A stretch of DNA of 64,000 nucleotides from Flavobacteriaceae bacterium (lineage in GTDB: Bacteria > Bacteroidota > Bacteroidia > Flavobacteriales > Flavobacteriaceae), in assembly GCA_029248185.1 (NCBI GenBank), contig JAQWJV010000041.1, positions 1-64,000 of the forward strand, read 5' to 3'. Under the pieces are notes generated by a model that saw only the letters and a program-made list of their open reading frames with translations, was not told the origin of the DNA and did not search any database. Below, piece after piece: positions 19,548-29,121 of the stretch; position 1 is the first letter of the stretch; each line of letters opens with the position of its first letter. The translations under genes were made by a program, and so were the position numbers.

Positions 19548-20250
19548 GCTCCAAAACCCATTTATTCTGAACAAGAAAAAAACATATTTCACCCTTACAT
19601 GGGCGCTAGTGATTATTGTTAGTGTGTTGCTAACGGATCAATTCAGTAAGTTTTATATCAAATTAAACTACCCGCTGTCCGGTTATGGCGTCCCTCCAAT
19701 TGTAGATTGGGGCTTTTTCAAATTACTTTTTGTTGAAAATAAAGGGATGGCCATGGGAACCAAATTCAATGATATTCTTCCTTTTGTACAAGAAGATACT
19801 GCCAAACTTTTTTTGACACTCTTTCGATTGGTGGCTATCTTTGGTTTAGGGTATTGGCTTTGGGATTCCATAAAAAAACAAAGTCCTACATTACTGAATT
19901 GGGCATTGGCTTTTATTTTTGCTGGTGCTTTAGGGAATATTATTGACTCCGTATTCTATGGGGTTATTTTCTCAGATAGTTACAATGGTGTCGCTAAATT
20001 ATTCCCAGAAGAGGGGGGATATGCACCCTTATTTTACGGTCATGTTGTAGACATGCTCCAGTTTCCTTTAGTAGAATGGACTTGGCCCCAATGGATTCCT
20101 ATCCTAGGAGGAGACACTTTTTTATTTTTTCAGTACATCTTCAATGTTGCCGATACTGCCATCAGTACAGGCGTAGGAATCTTAATTGTTTTCAATAAAA
20201 AAATCTTTAAAAAAGAGGAGGTTAAAACGAGTGAATCTGATCAGGACTAA
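19522..20250 (+). CDS. lspA: Lipoprotein signal peptidase (signal peptidase II)
   Basis: Aspartic protease of the inner membrane that removes signal peptides from prolipoproteins. The paired catalytic Asp motifs GNIIDSVFYG and FNVADTAIS are present among four hydrophobic segments; the loop between them is enlarged, as in Bacteroidota LspA (242 residues against about 165 in Proteobacteria). No ATG start exists: the listed TTG overlaps the previous gene by 26 nt, and a CTG at 19567, 20 nt after that gene, would give the cleaner N-terminus LNKKKTYF. The start is therefore uncertain. It ends 29 nt inside the convergent cyclo-ligase gene. Confidence 0.9.
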   Translation: MRQKTCKNKLQNPFILNKKKTYFTLTWALVIIVSVLLTDQFSKFYIKLNYPLSGYGVPPIVDWGFFKLLFVENKGMAMGTKFNDILPFVQEDTAKLFLTLFRLVAIFGLGYWLWDSIKKQSPTLLNWALAFIFAGALGNIIDSVFYGVIFSDSYNGVAKLFPEEGGYAPLFYGHVVDMLQFPLVEWTWPQWIPILGGDTFLFFQYIFNVADTAISTGVGILIVFNKKIFKKEEVKTSESDQD

Positions 20251-20788
20251 CACAATAGTCCAGCACAATATCTTCTTTTCGTATCCCTTCAATATGATCT
20301 ACAGGATCAAAAAAAGAGAGTCCAATCTTGATCACTTCCTTTTTACATTTTTTCAAAAAAGTATCATAAAACCCTTTGCCATACCCCACTCGATTTCCTT
20401 TTATATCATACGCCAATAGCGGAATAAAAACAACCTCCAGCATAGTGGGATCAATAGAAATACCCCCTTCGGGTTCGGGAATCCCCCAAGGGTTTTGTGC
20501 TATTTTGGTCCCATCGGTCAATAAAATGTGAGTTAAGGTTTCTTCATCCAACACCTTAGGTAAAACCACCTGTTTATCTCTTCCTTGAAGTAAGGTTAGA
20601 ATTAAGGCCGTATCCACCTCAGCTTTTGAGGCAATGGGTAAAAACAAATGAAAATATTCCAAGTCCCATATAGGAAGTTTTAAACATTGATTGGCAAGTG
20701 CTAAACTTTGTTCATCATACTTTTCGGATGAAAGTGCTTGTCGCTTTTCTGAAAAAAAGATACGTAAGGCCTGTTTTGAATTCTCCAT
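20222..20788 (-). CDS. 5-formyltetrahydrofolate cyclo-ligase
   Basis: Converts 5-formyl-THF to 5,10-methenyl-THF with ATP, a folate salvage step. KQALRIFFSEKRQAL near the start and the conserved GYGKGFYDTFL motif near residue 132 identify the family (YgfA/MTHFS). I chose the ATG at 20788 over an in-frame TTG at 20800; this gives 188 residues. The 3' end overlaps the convergent lspA by 29 nt. Confidence 0.92.
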   Translation of the reverse strand: MENSKQALRIFFSEKRQALSSEKYDEQSLALANQCLKLPIWDLEYFHLFLPIASKAEVDTALILTLLQGRDKQVVLPKVLDEETLTHILLTDGTKIAQNPWGIPEPEGGISIDPTMLEVVFIPLLAYDIKGNRVGYGKGFYDTFLKKCKKEVIKIGLSFFDPVDHIEGIRKEDIVLDYCVSPDQIHSF

Positions 20789-20878
20789 TAAATTTTTCAA
20801 TTATTCATAAAAACATTGAAAATTAGTTAAAAAGATTACATCAATCGTTCCGTCAGAAAAAAATATTACTCGCCGTTT

Positions 20879-21656
20879 TTAAAAACGATAACCAATACTC
20901 AATCCTGCACGAGCTCCACCCCATGGTCCAGAAAAATTGATATTGATTGCGCGATCAGTGATTTCTGTAGTTTGATCAACAAGAGGAAAGTCAAATTCGT
21001 TTGCTTCTGTATTTAATGCCTCTTTTTCATATTCAGAAAAGGGCTGAGAATTTATCCCATTTATAGCTCCTGAGGCGCTTCCATAATGTGGCCCAATAAT
21101 CCACCAGTCTAAAACAAATGATTTTCCCAAGTTAAACTGACTCCCTATCAGCAAACCCACGGTATTTCCATTAATGGATCCTTTAGCTTTTATGCTTGAG
21201 GGTGTTCCTAATTCGTCTTCATAATCGAAAGAAACCCCTTCGAGAGACAATTTAGAATTTCTGTAAAAAGGAGCAAGATAAAAGCCTTTTCCATATCCTT
21301 TTTTTCCTAAATAAAATCGAATTTCGGGGGTAATACTGTACAACAAGCTCTGATAATTTATCAAAAGTTGCTTCATCATTTACAAAACTTTTAACAGAGA
21401 CTTGAAGGGGAATTCCTGACTGGGGGATTGTTCCGTATGATAGGGCTACAGAAGTTTTAGGCTTTAAGATTCGTTCGTATTGGAACTGAATATTATTAAA
21501 TGTAAAACTTGTAAAACTTAGCTTAATTAAATTCTTTTTAGATTGGTTGGTTTGCTTTAAAGAATCGATCTCATATGTTGGATCGGAAGAATCAAATTGT
21601 TGCGCATGAATAAATGAACATAACATTAAAACAAGGTTATAGGCTAATTTTTTCAT
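20879..21656 (-). pseudogene. Frameshifted DUF3575-like outer-membrane beta-barrel protein
   Basis: Two overlapping frames together encode one small outer-membrane protein. The 5' frame gives a signal peptide (MKKLAYNLVLMLCSFIHAQ) and strands up to FVNDEATFDKLSEL. The 3' frame resumes with YSITPEIRFYLGKKG and continues to a C-terminal GYRF. Removing one G (plus-strand C) at about 21341-21344 restores a single frame of roughly 255 residues. The barrel pattern and SITPEIRFYLG resemble DUF3575-type proteins. Whether the indel is real or a sequencing error cannot be told here. Confidence 0.75.
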
Positions 21657-21679
21657 ATTGGTAAAAATTTGGTTTAAAT

Positions 21680-21711
21680 TAAAAATACTGTTTTTTGCTT
21701 GAAAATTTCAA
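21680..21711 (-). promoter_or_regulatory. Promoter of the broken outer-membrane protein gene
   Basis: On the minus strand TATTTTTA (21687-21680) is preceded by TTG (21711-21709) at a 21-nt spacing, fitting the Bacteroidota -33/-7 pattern 24 nt before the ATG. Confidence 0.4.
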
Positions 21712-21750
21712 TTGGCAATAATTAAAGTTTCTTTAGACAAAAAGAATCGA

Positions 21751-21758
21751 TATTTTCG
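21751..21758 (+). promoter_or_regulatory. -7 box TATTTTCG, 12 nt before the uvrC GTG
   Basis: TATTTTCG begins exactly 12 nt before the GTG at 21763, the same geometry as at ypdA, the DUF3108 gene, gntK and the sulfatase. It supports the GTG as the start and a leaderless mRNA. No -33 box is evident. Confidence 0.4.
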
Positions 21759-21762
21759 TTCT

Positions 21763-23556
21763 GTGAAATCTGATCTCATTGAAATTCAATTAAAAAGCCT
21801 TCCACAGGTTTCAGGGGTGTATCAATATTTTGATAAATCAGATCGTGTAATCTATGTCGGTAAGGCTAAAAATCTAAAAAAAAGGGTTAGCTCTTATTTC
21901 AACAAGGTCCATGAAAATAAAAAAACCACCGTACTGGTAAAAAATATCGTTCGGATAGAACATATTGTTGTTGAAACTGAAATGGACGCCCTTCTTTTGG
22001 AAAATAACCTCATAAAAAAGTACCAGCCCCGATACAATATTTTACTTAAAGACGACAAAACCTATCCCTGGATTTGTATCAAAAAAGAACCTTTTCCACG
22101 TATTTTCTATACGCGTCGTGTGATCAAAGACGGTTCGGAATATTTCGGACCCTATACCAATATGAAAACAGTAATGACGCTTTTGGGATTGGTGCGTACT
22201 TTGTACCCACTGAGAAGCTGTAAGTTTGATTTAAGTGACGAAAAAATAGATGCTGGTAAATATAAAGTTTGCTTAGAGTACCACATGGGTAATTGCTTAG
22301 CGCCCTGCACCAAACAAATTGAAGCTCAAGTCTATGAAAACAATATCAAAGACATCCGAGAAATCATCAAAGGAAACTTTAAAGAATCCACACAAGGGTT
22401 CAAAAAGCAAATGGATGCTTATGCTGCAGCTATGGAATTTGAAAAAGCCCAAACCGTCAAAGAAAAAATCGAATCGCTGACAAATTATCAAGCCAAATCT
22501 ACTATTGTAAATTCCAAAATAAATAATGTAGATGTCTTTAGTATCATCTCAGACGAAAGCTATGGCTACATCAATTTTATTCAGGTGTCCCATGGAGCAA
22601 TTGTGCGATCCCACACCCTGGAAATAAAAAAGAAGTTGGATGAATCAGATGCTACCTTATTACAATTGGGAATCATTGAAATAAGACAATTATTTGCTAG
22701 TTCCGCCAAAGAAATTTATTTGTCTGAACTGGTTGCCCTGGGTGAAAATTTAAAAGTAAGTGTACCCCTTCAGGGAGATAAACGAAAGCTCGTAGATCTA
22801 TCGCTGCGCAATGCCAAATTCTTTAGAATGGATCGCTTTAAACAGATGAAAATTGTAGATCCAGAACGACATACCTCACGGATAATGAGTCAAATGAAAA
22901 TCGATTTGAGGTTGCCCAAGGAGCCCTATCATATTGACTGTTTTGATAACTCTAATATCCAAGGCTCTAATCCAGTAGCGGCTTGTGTGGTTTTCAAAAA
23001 CGGAAAACCATATAAAAAAGAATATCGGCATTACAACATAAAAACAGTAGAAGGGCCAGACGATTTTGCTTCTATGGAGGAAGTTGTATACAGGCGCTAC
23101 AAACGTTTGTTGGAAGAAGAAGCTTCACTCCCCCAACTCATCGTCATTGATGGAGGAAAAGGACAACTTTCCTCCGCAGTAAAAAGTTTAGATTTATTAG
23201 GCCTTAGAGGAAAAATTTCTATTGTGGGAATTGCCAAACGTTTGGAAGAAATTTACTTTCCTGGAGATTCTATTCCTTTGTATCTCGACAAAAGATCAGA
23301 AAGTCTTAAAATATTACAGCGTGCTCGAGACGAAGCACACCGCTTTGGAATAACTTTTCACAGGCAAAAACGAAGTAAGGGAAGTTTAAATTCTGAATTG
23401 GATCAAGTCGAAGGAATTGGTCCTGCAACCCGAGATAAATTATTACGTCATTTTAAATCCTTAAAACGAATTAAAGAAGCCTCAAAAGAAGCCCTAGAAA
23501 ATGTTTTAGGAAAACAAAAAGGATCCAAAATCTATGATGGATTACATCCCCAATAA
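21763..23556 (+). CDS. uvrC: Excinuclease ABC subunit C
   Basis: Makes the dual incisions in nucleotide excision repair after UvrAB. The GIY-YIG nuclease starts at GVYQYFDKSDRVIYVGKAKN; a UVR motif (MEFEKAQTVKEKIESL) lies near residue 230; the RNase H-like domain with CFDNSNIQGSNPV and VIDGGKGQL follows; helix-hairpin-helix motifs end the protein. The frame is open from a TTG at 21712, but the GTG at 21763 gives the usual N-terminus (KSDLIEIQLKSLP) and lies downstream of a -7 box. That yields 597 residues. Confidence 0.94.
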   Translation: MKSDLIEIQLKSLPQVSGVYQYFDKSDRVIYVGKAKNLKKRVSSYFNKVHENKKTTVLVKNIVRIEHIVVETEMDALLLENNLIKKYQPRYNILLKDDKTYPWICIKKEPFPRIFYTRRVIKDGSEYFGPYTNMKTVMTLLGLVRTLYPLRSCKFDLSDEKIDAGKYKVCLEYHMGNCLAPCTKQIEAQVYENNIKDIREIIKGNFKESTQGFKKQMDAYAAAMEFEKAQTVKEKIESLTNYQAKSTIVNSKINNVDVFSIISDESYGYINFIQVSHGAIVRSHTLEIKKKLDESDATLLQLGIIEIRQLFASSAKEIYLSELVALGENLKVSVPLQGDKRKLVDLSLRNAKFFRMDRFKQMKIVDPERHTSRIMSQMKIDLRLPKEPYHIDCFDNSNIQGSNPVAACVVFKNGKPYKKEYRHYNIKTVEGPDDFASMEEVVYRRYKRLLEEEASLPQLIVIDGGKGQLSSAVKSLDLLGLRGKISIVGIAKRLEEIYFPGDSIPLYLDKRSESLKILQRARDEAHRFGITFHRQKRSKGSLNSELDQVEGIGPATRDKLLRHFKSLKRIKEASKEALENVLGKQKGSKIYDGLHPQ

Positions 23557-23609
23557 GATATTTAACATTTTATAAACGTGTGCCTATCAACTCCCATGCG
23601 CGGATTCGT

Positions 23610-23617
23610 TATCTTTG
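23610..23617 (+). promoter_or_regulatory. Perfect -7 box TATCTTTG, 12 nt before the DUF3108 gene
   Basis: TATCTTTG matches TAnnTTTG exactly and begins 12 nt before the ATG at 23622, so the transcript would start at about the first codon. No -33 TTG at a usual spacing. Confidence 0.45.
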
Positions 23618-23621
23618 AAGT

Positions 23622-24419
23622 ATGATTAATAACTTCTTCTTTATACTTTTTTTTGGAATTTTTGTTAACCACGCACAACCTATTCCATTCGATAGCACTG
23701 AGCCTTCTGCTCCTTTTCAAGAGGGAGAGTGGTTTCAATTGCGAATCCATTATGGTTTTTTAAATGCCAGTTATGCTACGCTTTCACTGGAACGGGATAC
23801 ACTGAAAGGAACACCTGTCTTTCATGCCAAAGCCTTTGGAGAAACCACTGGAATTGCAAGTTGGTTTTTTAAAGTAGAAGATTATTACGAAAGCTATTTT
23901 GACCAAACAACCATACTACCCTATAAATTTATCCGAGACATCAATGAAGGAGGGTATACCAAAAATGTAGAAATTGACTTTAATCACGAACTCCAAAAAG
24001 CTAAAGTCAACAACAAAAAGAAAAAAGTAACAGAAGAGTTTGAAATTGAACCCAATGTTCAGGATTTGATTTCCTGTTTTTACTATTTACGCAACTTTTA
24101 TCCCAAAGAAAAAATTAAGGTCAATGAAAGCTTTGATATCAATATGTTTTTTGATCAGGAAAACTATGTGTTCAAACTAAAATATTTAGGAAAAGAAGTG
24201 ATTAACAGTAAGTTCGGGGCTGTAAACTGTCTGAAATTTCGTCCTATTGTTCAATCGGGCAGAGTGTTCAAGGAGCAAGAAAGTGTCACCTTATGGGTTT
24301 CTGATGATGAAAACAAACTTCCGATTCGTCTGCAAGCCGACATCTTGGTGGGATCAATCAAAGCGGATATTGAAAATTTCAAGAATTTAAAGTACCCTTT
24401 TAAAATTAATGTCAACTAG
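23622..24419 (+). CDS. DUF3108 domain exported protein
   Basis: Exported protein of the DUF3108 family, of unknown function and probably periplasmic. Residues 1-19 (MINNFFFILFFGIFVNHAQ) form a signal peptide. The body has family-like elements: FQLRIHYGFLNASYATL near the start, KVEDYYESYFD, and KLPIRLQADILVGSIKADI near the end. Length of 265 is typical. It precedes the M23 lipoprotein gene by about 80 nt and may act with envelope proteins, but nothing in the sequence says how. Confidence 0.8.
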   Translation: MINNFFFILFFGIFVNHAQPIPFDSTEPSAPFQEGEWFQLRIHYGFLNASYATLSLERDTLKGTPVFHAKAFGETTGIASWFFKVEDYYESYFDQTTILPYKFIRDINEGGYTKNVEIDFNHELQKAKVNNKKKKVTEEFEIEPNVQDLISCFYYLRNFYPKEKIKVNESFDINMFFDQENYVFKLKYLGKEVINSKFGAVNCLKFRPIVQSGRVFKEQESVTLWVSDDENKLPIRLQADILVGSIKADIENFKNLKYPFKINVN

Positions 24420-24501
24420 CCTGTACAGAAAAAGAGGATAACTTTTCCATTGCTTTTTTTATTATTCACTTTAAGTTTAGACCTTTGCAAAAAATAACTC
24501 T

Positions 24502-25791
24502 ATGTATCGAGTACTGACACTTCTCTTTTTTTTGATGCTACTCTCATGTAATAATAGTGGTGAAGCTACTACGAGTGAAACAGAAGTTGCTGAGGTTGAA
24601 ATTCAACCCAATTTTCATTTTGGAATTGACCTCAACGAATATGAATTACGTGAAAATAAAATCAAAAGAGGGGATACTTTCGGTAAGATCCTGGAAGAAA
24701 ACGGAATCGATTACCCTCAAGTCTATGCTATTCTTGAGGCCATCAAAGGGAACGTTAGTGTTCGTAAACTAACTTTAGGAAAACCGTATAGCCTTTTTTA
24801 TAGCAAAGACAGTATTCCCACACCCGAATATTTTGTCTATCACCCGGGTGTTTCGGGTTATTCTGTAATTCATTTACGAGACAGTTTGTATGGTCAAGAA
24901 GTTGTAAAACCCACTCGTTTGATGGAATTGGAAGCTTCAGGTGTTATCGAAAGTTCTCTTTATGAAACCATGCAAAATAGCGGAATTAATGAAAGTTTGA
25001 CTTATTATCTTTCGGATGTATATGCATGGACAGTTGATTTTTTTAGATTACAAAAAGGAGATCGTTTCAAAGTTATTTATACCGAAAAGTTTGTGGATGA
25101 TTCAATTTCTGTAGGGATTGAACGAATTAAAGCTGCCTATTTTGAGCATAATGGCAAACCCCTTTATGCCTTTGAATTTATTAGCGATCCTGAAAAAGGC
25201 ATTGTAGATTATTTTGACAATGAAGCCAACAGTTTACGTCGCGCTTTTTTGCAAGGGCCTTTAAAATTTAACCGCGTCTCCTCTCGCTATAACTTAAGGA
25301 GAAGAATTGCCTATTACGGAAATAGTATACGTCCTCACAAAGGAACTGACTTTGCCGCTTCGGTTGGAACACCCATTTTAGCAACAGCCAATGGAACTGT
25401 CGTTAAATCTAGTTATACCCGGGGGAATGGAAACTATGTTACCTTAAAACACAATGGCACCTACTCGACCCAATACCTTCACATGAAAAAAAGAAAAGTA
25501 AAAGTCGGGGAATTTGTCGAGCAAGGCGATATTATAGGATGGGTAGGAATGACCGGAAACACCTCTGGACCCCATGTCTGTTATCGTTTTTGGAAAAATG
25601 GCAAACAGGTGGATCCATTCAAACAAAAACTTCCCGATGCGAAACCTATTTCTTCCGAGTTAAAATCTAAATTTGCCGAATATATTGTTCCTTATAAAAC
25701 AAAACTAGATTGTATTTCATTTGAACCTTCAGCATCAGATGAATTTGTAGAAAATAACAATAACCATAACAATGCACAAGATCCTTCCTAA
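24502..25791 (+). CDS. M23 (LytM-type) metallopeptidase lipoprotein
   Basis: Probable envelope peptidoglycan endopeptidase or its regulator. The lipobox LMLLSC places Cys16 at the mature N-terminus. A LysM/OapA-like central region (RGDTFGKILEENG) precedes the M23 domain, where HKGTDFAA and LHMKKRKVKVGE supply the zinc ligands typical of active LytM proteins, and GNTSGPHVCYRFW completes the motif. 429 residues. A GACCTTTG box 22 nt upstream is one base from the -7 consensus. It overlaps pgi by 20 nt. Confidence 0.9.
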   Translation: MYRVLTLLFFLMLLSCNNSGEATTSETEVAEVEIQPNFHFGIDLNEYELRENKIKRGDTFGKILEENGIDYPQVYAILEAIKGNVSVRKLTLGKPYSLFYSKDSIPTPEYFVYHPGVSGYSVIHLRDSLYGQEVVKPTRLMELEASGVIESSLYETMQNSGINESLTYYLSDVYAWTVDFFRLQKGDRFKVIYTEKFVDDSISVGIERIKAAYFEHNGKPLYAFEFISDPEKGIVDYFDNEANSLRRAFLQGPLKFNRVSSRYNLRRRIAYYGNSIRPHKGTDFAASVGTPILATANGTVVKSSYTRGNGNYVTLKHNGTYSTQYLHMKKRKVKVGEFVEQGDIIGWVGMTGNTSGPHVCYRFWKNGKQVDPFKQKLPDAKPISSELKSKFAEYIVPYKTKLDCISFEPSASDEFVENNNNHNNAQDPS

Positions 25792-27415
25792 TTCCAATCC
25801 AACAGCATTAGATGCTTGGGAATCCCTCAAACAACATTTCCAAAATACAAAACACACCACCCTCAGAGAGCACTTCAAAGAAGAACCCAACCGTTTGGAT
25901 TATACGGTTTTAGAATGGGAGGAGTTTTATGTAGATTTTTCAAAAAATAGATTAGACAAAAAAGGATTTGATTTATTACTTAAACTAGCAAAGGAATCCG
26001 GTTTAAAAGAGGCTATTGCAGCTCAATTTTCAGGAAATAAGATTAATGTAACAGAAGATAGGGCCGTTTTACATACTGCATTGAGAACCTTAAAAAAAGA
26101 TCCCCTACTCTTCGAAGGAGAAAATGTACTCCCTGCGCTTGCAGAAACCCAACAAAAAATGTACGCTTTCTGTGATAACGTAATTTCAGGAGCATGGAAG
26201 GGATATACTGGAAAAGCCATTACCCATATCGTCAATATTGGAATTGGAGGTTCAGATTTAGGCCCTGCCATGGTTGTAGAAGCACTAGAGTATTATAAAA
26301 ATCATTTAGATGTTCGCTTTGTTTCTAATGTAGAGGGAGATCACCACCAAGAAGTGATCAAAGACCTCAATCCAGAAACTACCCTTTTTGTCATTGTATC
26401 AAAAACGTTTACAACTCAAGAAACCTTGAGTAATGCGAACAGCATCCGAGCTTGGTTTTTAAATCAAGCACCTGAACAAGCTGTTGCTCAACATTTTGTA
26501 GCCGTTTCTACCAATACCGAAAAAACTGCTGCTTTTGGAATTTCAGCTGAAAACACCTTCCCGATGAATGACTGGGTAGGGGGTAGATTCTCCTTGTGGA
26601 GTACAGTGGGTTTAAGTATTTGTTTGGCCGTAGGACCGAAACACTTTACTGGACTTTTAGAAGGGGCGGGCAAAATGGATGCCCATTTTCAAGAAACTCC
26701 TTTTGATAAAAATATTCCCGTAGTTCTTGCCTTAATCAGTGTCTGGTATAACAACTTTTGGAATGCAGAAAGTGAAGCAATTATTCCTTACACACAATAC
26801 CTTAGAAACCTTCCTGCCTATTTACAACAAGGAATCATGGAGAGTAACGGAAAAAGTGTAGGGCGTGACGGAAAAAGAGTAAATTATCAAACAGGAACAT
26901 TGATCTGGGGTGCTTCTGGAACCAATGCGCAACATGCCTTCTTTCAGCTAATTCACCAAGGGACCAAGTTAATTCCAGCTGATTTTATCGGCTTCAAAAA
27001 AGCTCTTCATGGAAATAAAGACCACCAGGAAAAATTATTGGCCAACTTCATCGCGCAAACCGAAGCCTTAATGAATGGAAAGACACTCGATCAAGTTAAA
27101 GTTGAACTGAATGCAAGTGGAATGTCTCCTGAAGAACAAATTAAAATTGCTCCTTTTAAAGTATTTGAAGGAAACAAACCCACCAATACACTACTAATCG
27201 ATTCTTTGACGCCAAACTCCTTAGGTGCTTTGATTGCCCTTTACGAACATAAAATTTTTGTTCAAGGAATTTTATGGAATATTTATAGTTATGATCAATG
27301 GGGTGTTGAATTGGGGAAACAATTAGCCAATGTCGTTTTAGAAGACATCAAAGACAATGCAAATCACCCGCATGACAAGTCAACCCAAGCACTTTTAAAG
27401 CATATTTCTGATTAA
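25772..27415 (+). CDS. pgi: Glucose-6-phosphate isomerase
   Basis: Interconverts glucose-6-phosphate and fructose-6-phosphate in glycolysis and gluconeogenesis. GIGGSDLGPAM, VSKTFTTQET and LPAYLQQGIMESNGK mark the active site of the large bacterial class; 547 residues is full length. The ATG lies 20 nt inside the M23 peptidase gene, so the two are likely co-transcribed. It converges on recJ with only 9 nt between, and no terminator is visible there. Confidence 0.97.
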   Translation: MHKILPNSNPTALDAWESLKQHFQNTKHTTLREHFKEEPNRLDYTVLEWEEFYVDFSKNRLDKKGFDLLLKLAKESGLKEAIAAQFSGNKINVTEDRAVLHTALRTLKKDPLLFEGENVLPALAETQQKMYAFCDNVISGAWKGYTGKAITHIVNIGIGGSDLGPAMVVEALEYYKNHLDVRFVSNVEGDHHQEVIKDLNPETTLFVIVSKTFTTQETLSNANSIRAWFLNQAPEQAVAQHFVAVSTNTEKTAAFGISAENTFPMNDWVGGRFSLWSTVGLSICLAVGPKHFTGLLEGAGKMDAHFQETPFDKNIPVVLALISVWYNNFWNAESEAIIPYTQYLRNLPAYLQQGIMESNGKSVGRDGKRVNYQTGTLIWGASGTNAQHAFFQLIHQGTKLIPADFIGFKKALHGNKDHQEKLLANFIAQTEALMNGKTLDQVKVELNASGMSPEEQIKIAPFKVFEGNKPTNTLLIDSLTPNSLGALIALYEHKIFVQGILWNIYSYDQWGVELGKQLANVVLEDIKDNANHPHDKSTQALLKHISD

Positions 27416-27424
27416 ATAAAGGGG

Positions 27425-29119
27425 TCATTTCTCAAATTTGAGGTCCTTCACTTTAAGTTGTAGGTTCAGTATTCCATTAAACTCGTTTTCTTCAAGGGTG
27501 TATAAAACAGAAAAAAGAGCTTGATTTTTTATGGCGATTAAATGGGATCCCATTCCAAAAGCAATCCCTTGAATCTTGGTTCCAGAAGGATCCGTGATTT
27601 CAAGCTTAAGATGCTCCTGCGCTTTCCCAACTTGGCGGGTCCCTCCTGTATCTCTGCATTGATGTGTAACAAAGACAGGACGCATATTTTTGGGTCCAAA
27701 AGGCCCCATTTGGTTTAAAATTCTTAAGAGTTTGTGATTTATTTCTTTAAAACTCAAAACCATATCATATGTCAAACTTGGGGCTCGTTGTTCAGGCAAA
27801 ATATGTGCGCTTACATAGGATTCAAATGCAGCTTTAAGACCGTCTAATTGCTCTGTTTTTAGGGTTAAACCCGCAGCGTACTTATGGCCCCCAAATTGGA
27901 TCATATATTCCTGACAGAACTCCAGGGCCTTATAGACATCAAAACCTCGCACAGAACGAACAGATCCTGACAATACACCTTCGGATTCAGTTAATACAAT
28001 TGTGGGACGATAATAGGTTTCAATCAATCGGGAGGCTACAATACCAATGACACCCTTATGCCAGGAGGGATGATACACCACAGTAGAATAGTTCTCTTTT
28101 TGTTCGTTTAAAATAATTTGTTGCAAGGCTTCTTGAGTAATCCGTTCATCGGTTGCTCTTCTTTCAGAATTGTAAAACTCAATAGAACGTGCAACGGGAA
28201 GCGCTACTGCTGGATCTGTTGCAGCAAGTAAATGCACTGCATTAAGTCCATGATCCATTCTTCCTGCGGCATTAATTCGCGGTGCAATAACAAAAACTAA
28301 ATCAGAAACACGCAGGGGTTTTTTTAAGCTTTTTAAAAAAAACTGAAATCCAATACGTGGACTTTTATTCAGCTGCTCAATTCCCAAAAAACTAAGGATT
28401 CTGTTTTCACCCACTATGGGAACAATATCTGCAGCAATAGCAGTAGCCACCAAATCTAAATAGGGAAATAAATCTTTTTCGGGAAGTTCCAAGCGCTGTT
28501 GGAGCGCTTGAATTAATTTGAAGCCAATACCACAACCACACAACTCTTTAAAGGGATAAGGACAATCGATCCTTTTGGGATCTAACACGGCAACAGCTTC
28601 AGGTAAAATTTCACTGGGTAAATGATGATCACAAATCACAAAATCAATCCCCAATTTATGGGCATAAGCTATTTGTTTATTTGCTTTAATTCCGCAGTCT
28701 AAAGCAATAATAAGACTAATCCCCTCCTCTTTGGCCTTGTCAATTCCTGCAATAGAAATGCCATACCCTTCTTTATATCGATCGGGGATATAGGGTGTTA
28801 AGTTCTCCATTTTATCCTTTAAATATGAATAAACTAAAGCTACAGAAGTTGTTCCGTCTACATCATAATCCCCATAAATCATTACCTTTTCTTGCTGTTT
28901 TATAGCATTCTCAATTCGATGGACAGCTTGAACCATATCTTTCATTAAAAACGGATCGTGAAGTTGTGACCAATCGGGTCTAAAAAAAGTCTTAGCTTCT
29001 TCATAGGTGGTAACTCCTCGTTGCGCCAATAATTGAGCAACTACAGGAGAAATTCCCAACACTTTGGACAAATGTTCAGCAGCGTTTTCTGAGGCTAAAG
29101 GAAGGACATTCCATTCCAT
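27425..29119 (-). CDS. recJ: Single-stranded-DNA-specific exonuclease RecJ
   Basis: 5'-3' single-strand exonuclease of recombination and mismatch repair. DHH-family motifs are visible: YGDYDVDGTTS near residue 82, ALDCGIKA, CDHHLPSE and the DHHA1 region with the GGHKYAAGLTL motif near residue 416. Length of 564 is normal. It lies 2 nt after rsmI on the same strand, so they are presumably one transcript. Confidence 0.96.
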   Translation of the reverse strand: MEWNVLPLASENAAEHLSKVLGISPVVAQLLAQRGVTTYEEAKTFFRPDWSQLHDPFLMKDMVQAVHRIENAIKQQEKVMIYGDYDVDGTTSVALVYSYLKDKMENLTPYIPDRYKEGYGISIAGIDKAKEEGISLIIALDCGIKANKQIAYAHKLGIDFVICDHHLPSEILPEAVAVLDPKRIDCPYPFKELCGCGIGFKLIQALQQRLELPEKDLFPYLDLVATAIAADIVPIVGENRILSFLGIEQLNKSPRIGFQFFLKSLKKPLRVSDLVFVIAPRINAAGRMDHGLNAVHLLAATDPAVALPVARSIEFYNSERRATDERITQEALQQIILNEQKENYSTVVYHPSWHKGVIGIVASRLIETYYRPTIVLTESEGVLSGSVRSVRGFDVYKALEFCQEYMIQFGGHKYAAGLTLKTEQLDGLKAAFESYVSAHILPEQRAPSLTYDMVLSFKEINHKLLRILNQMGPFGPKNMRPVFVTHQCRDTGGTRQVGKAQEHLKLEITDPSGTKIQGIAFGMGSHLIAIKNQALFSVLYTLEENEFNGILNLQLKVKDLKFEK

Positions 29120-29121
29120 AG

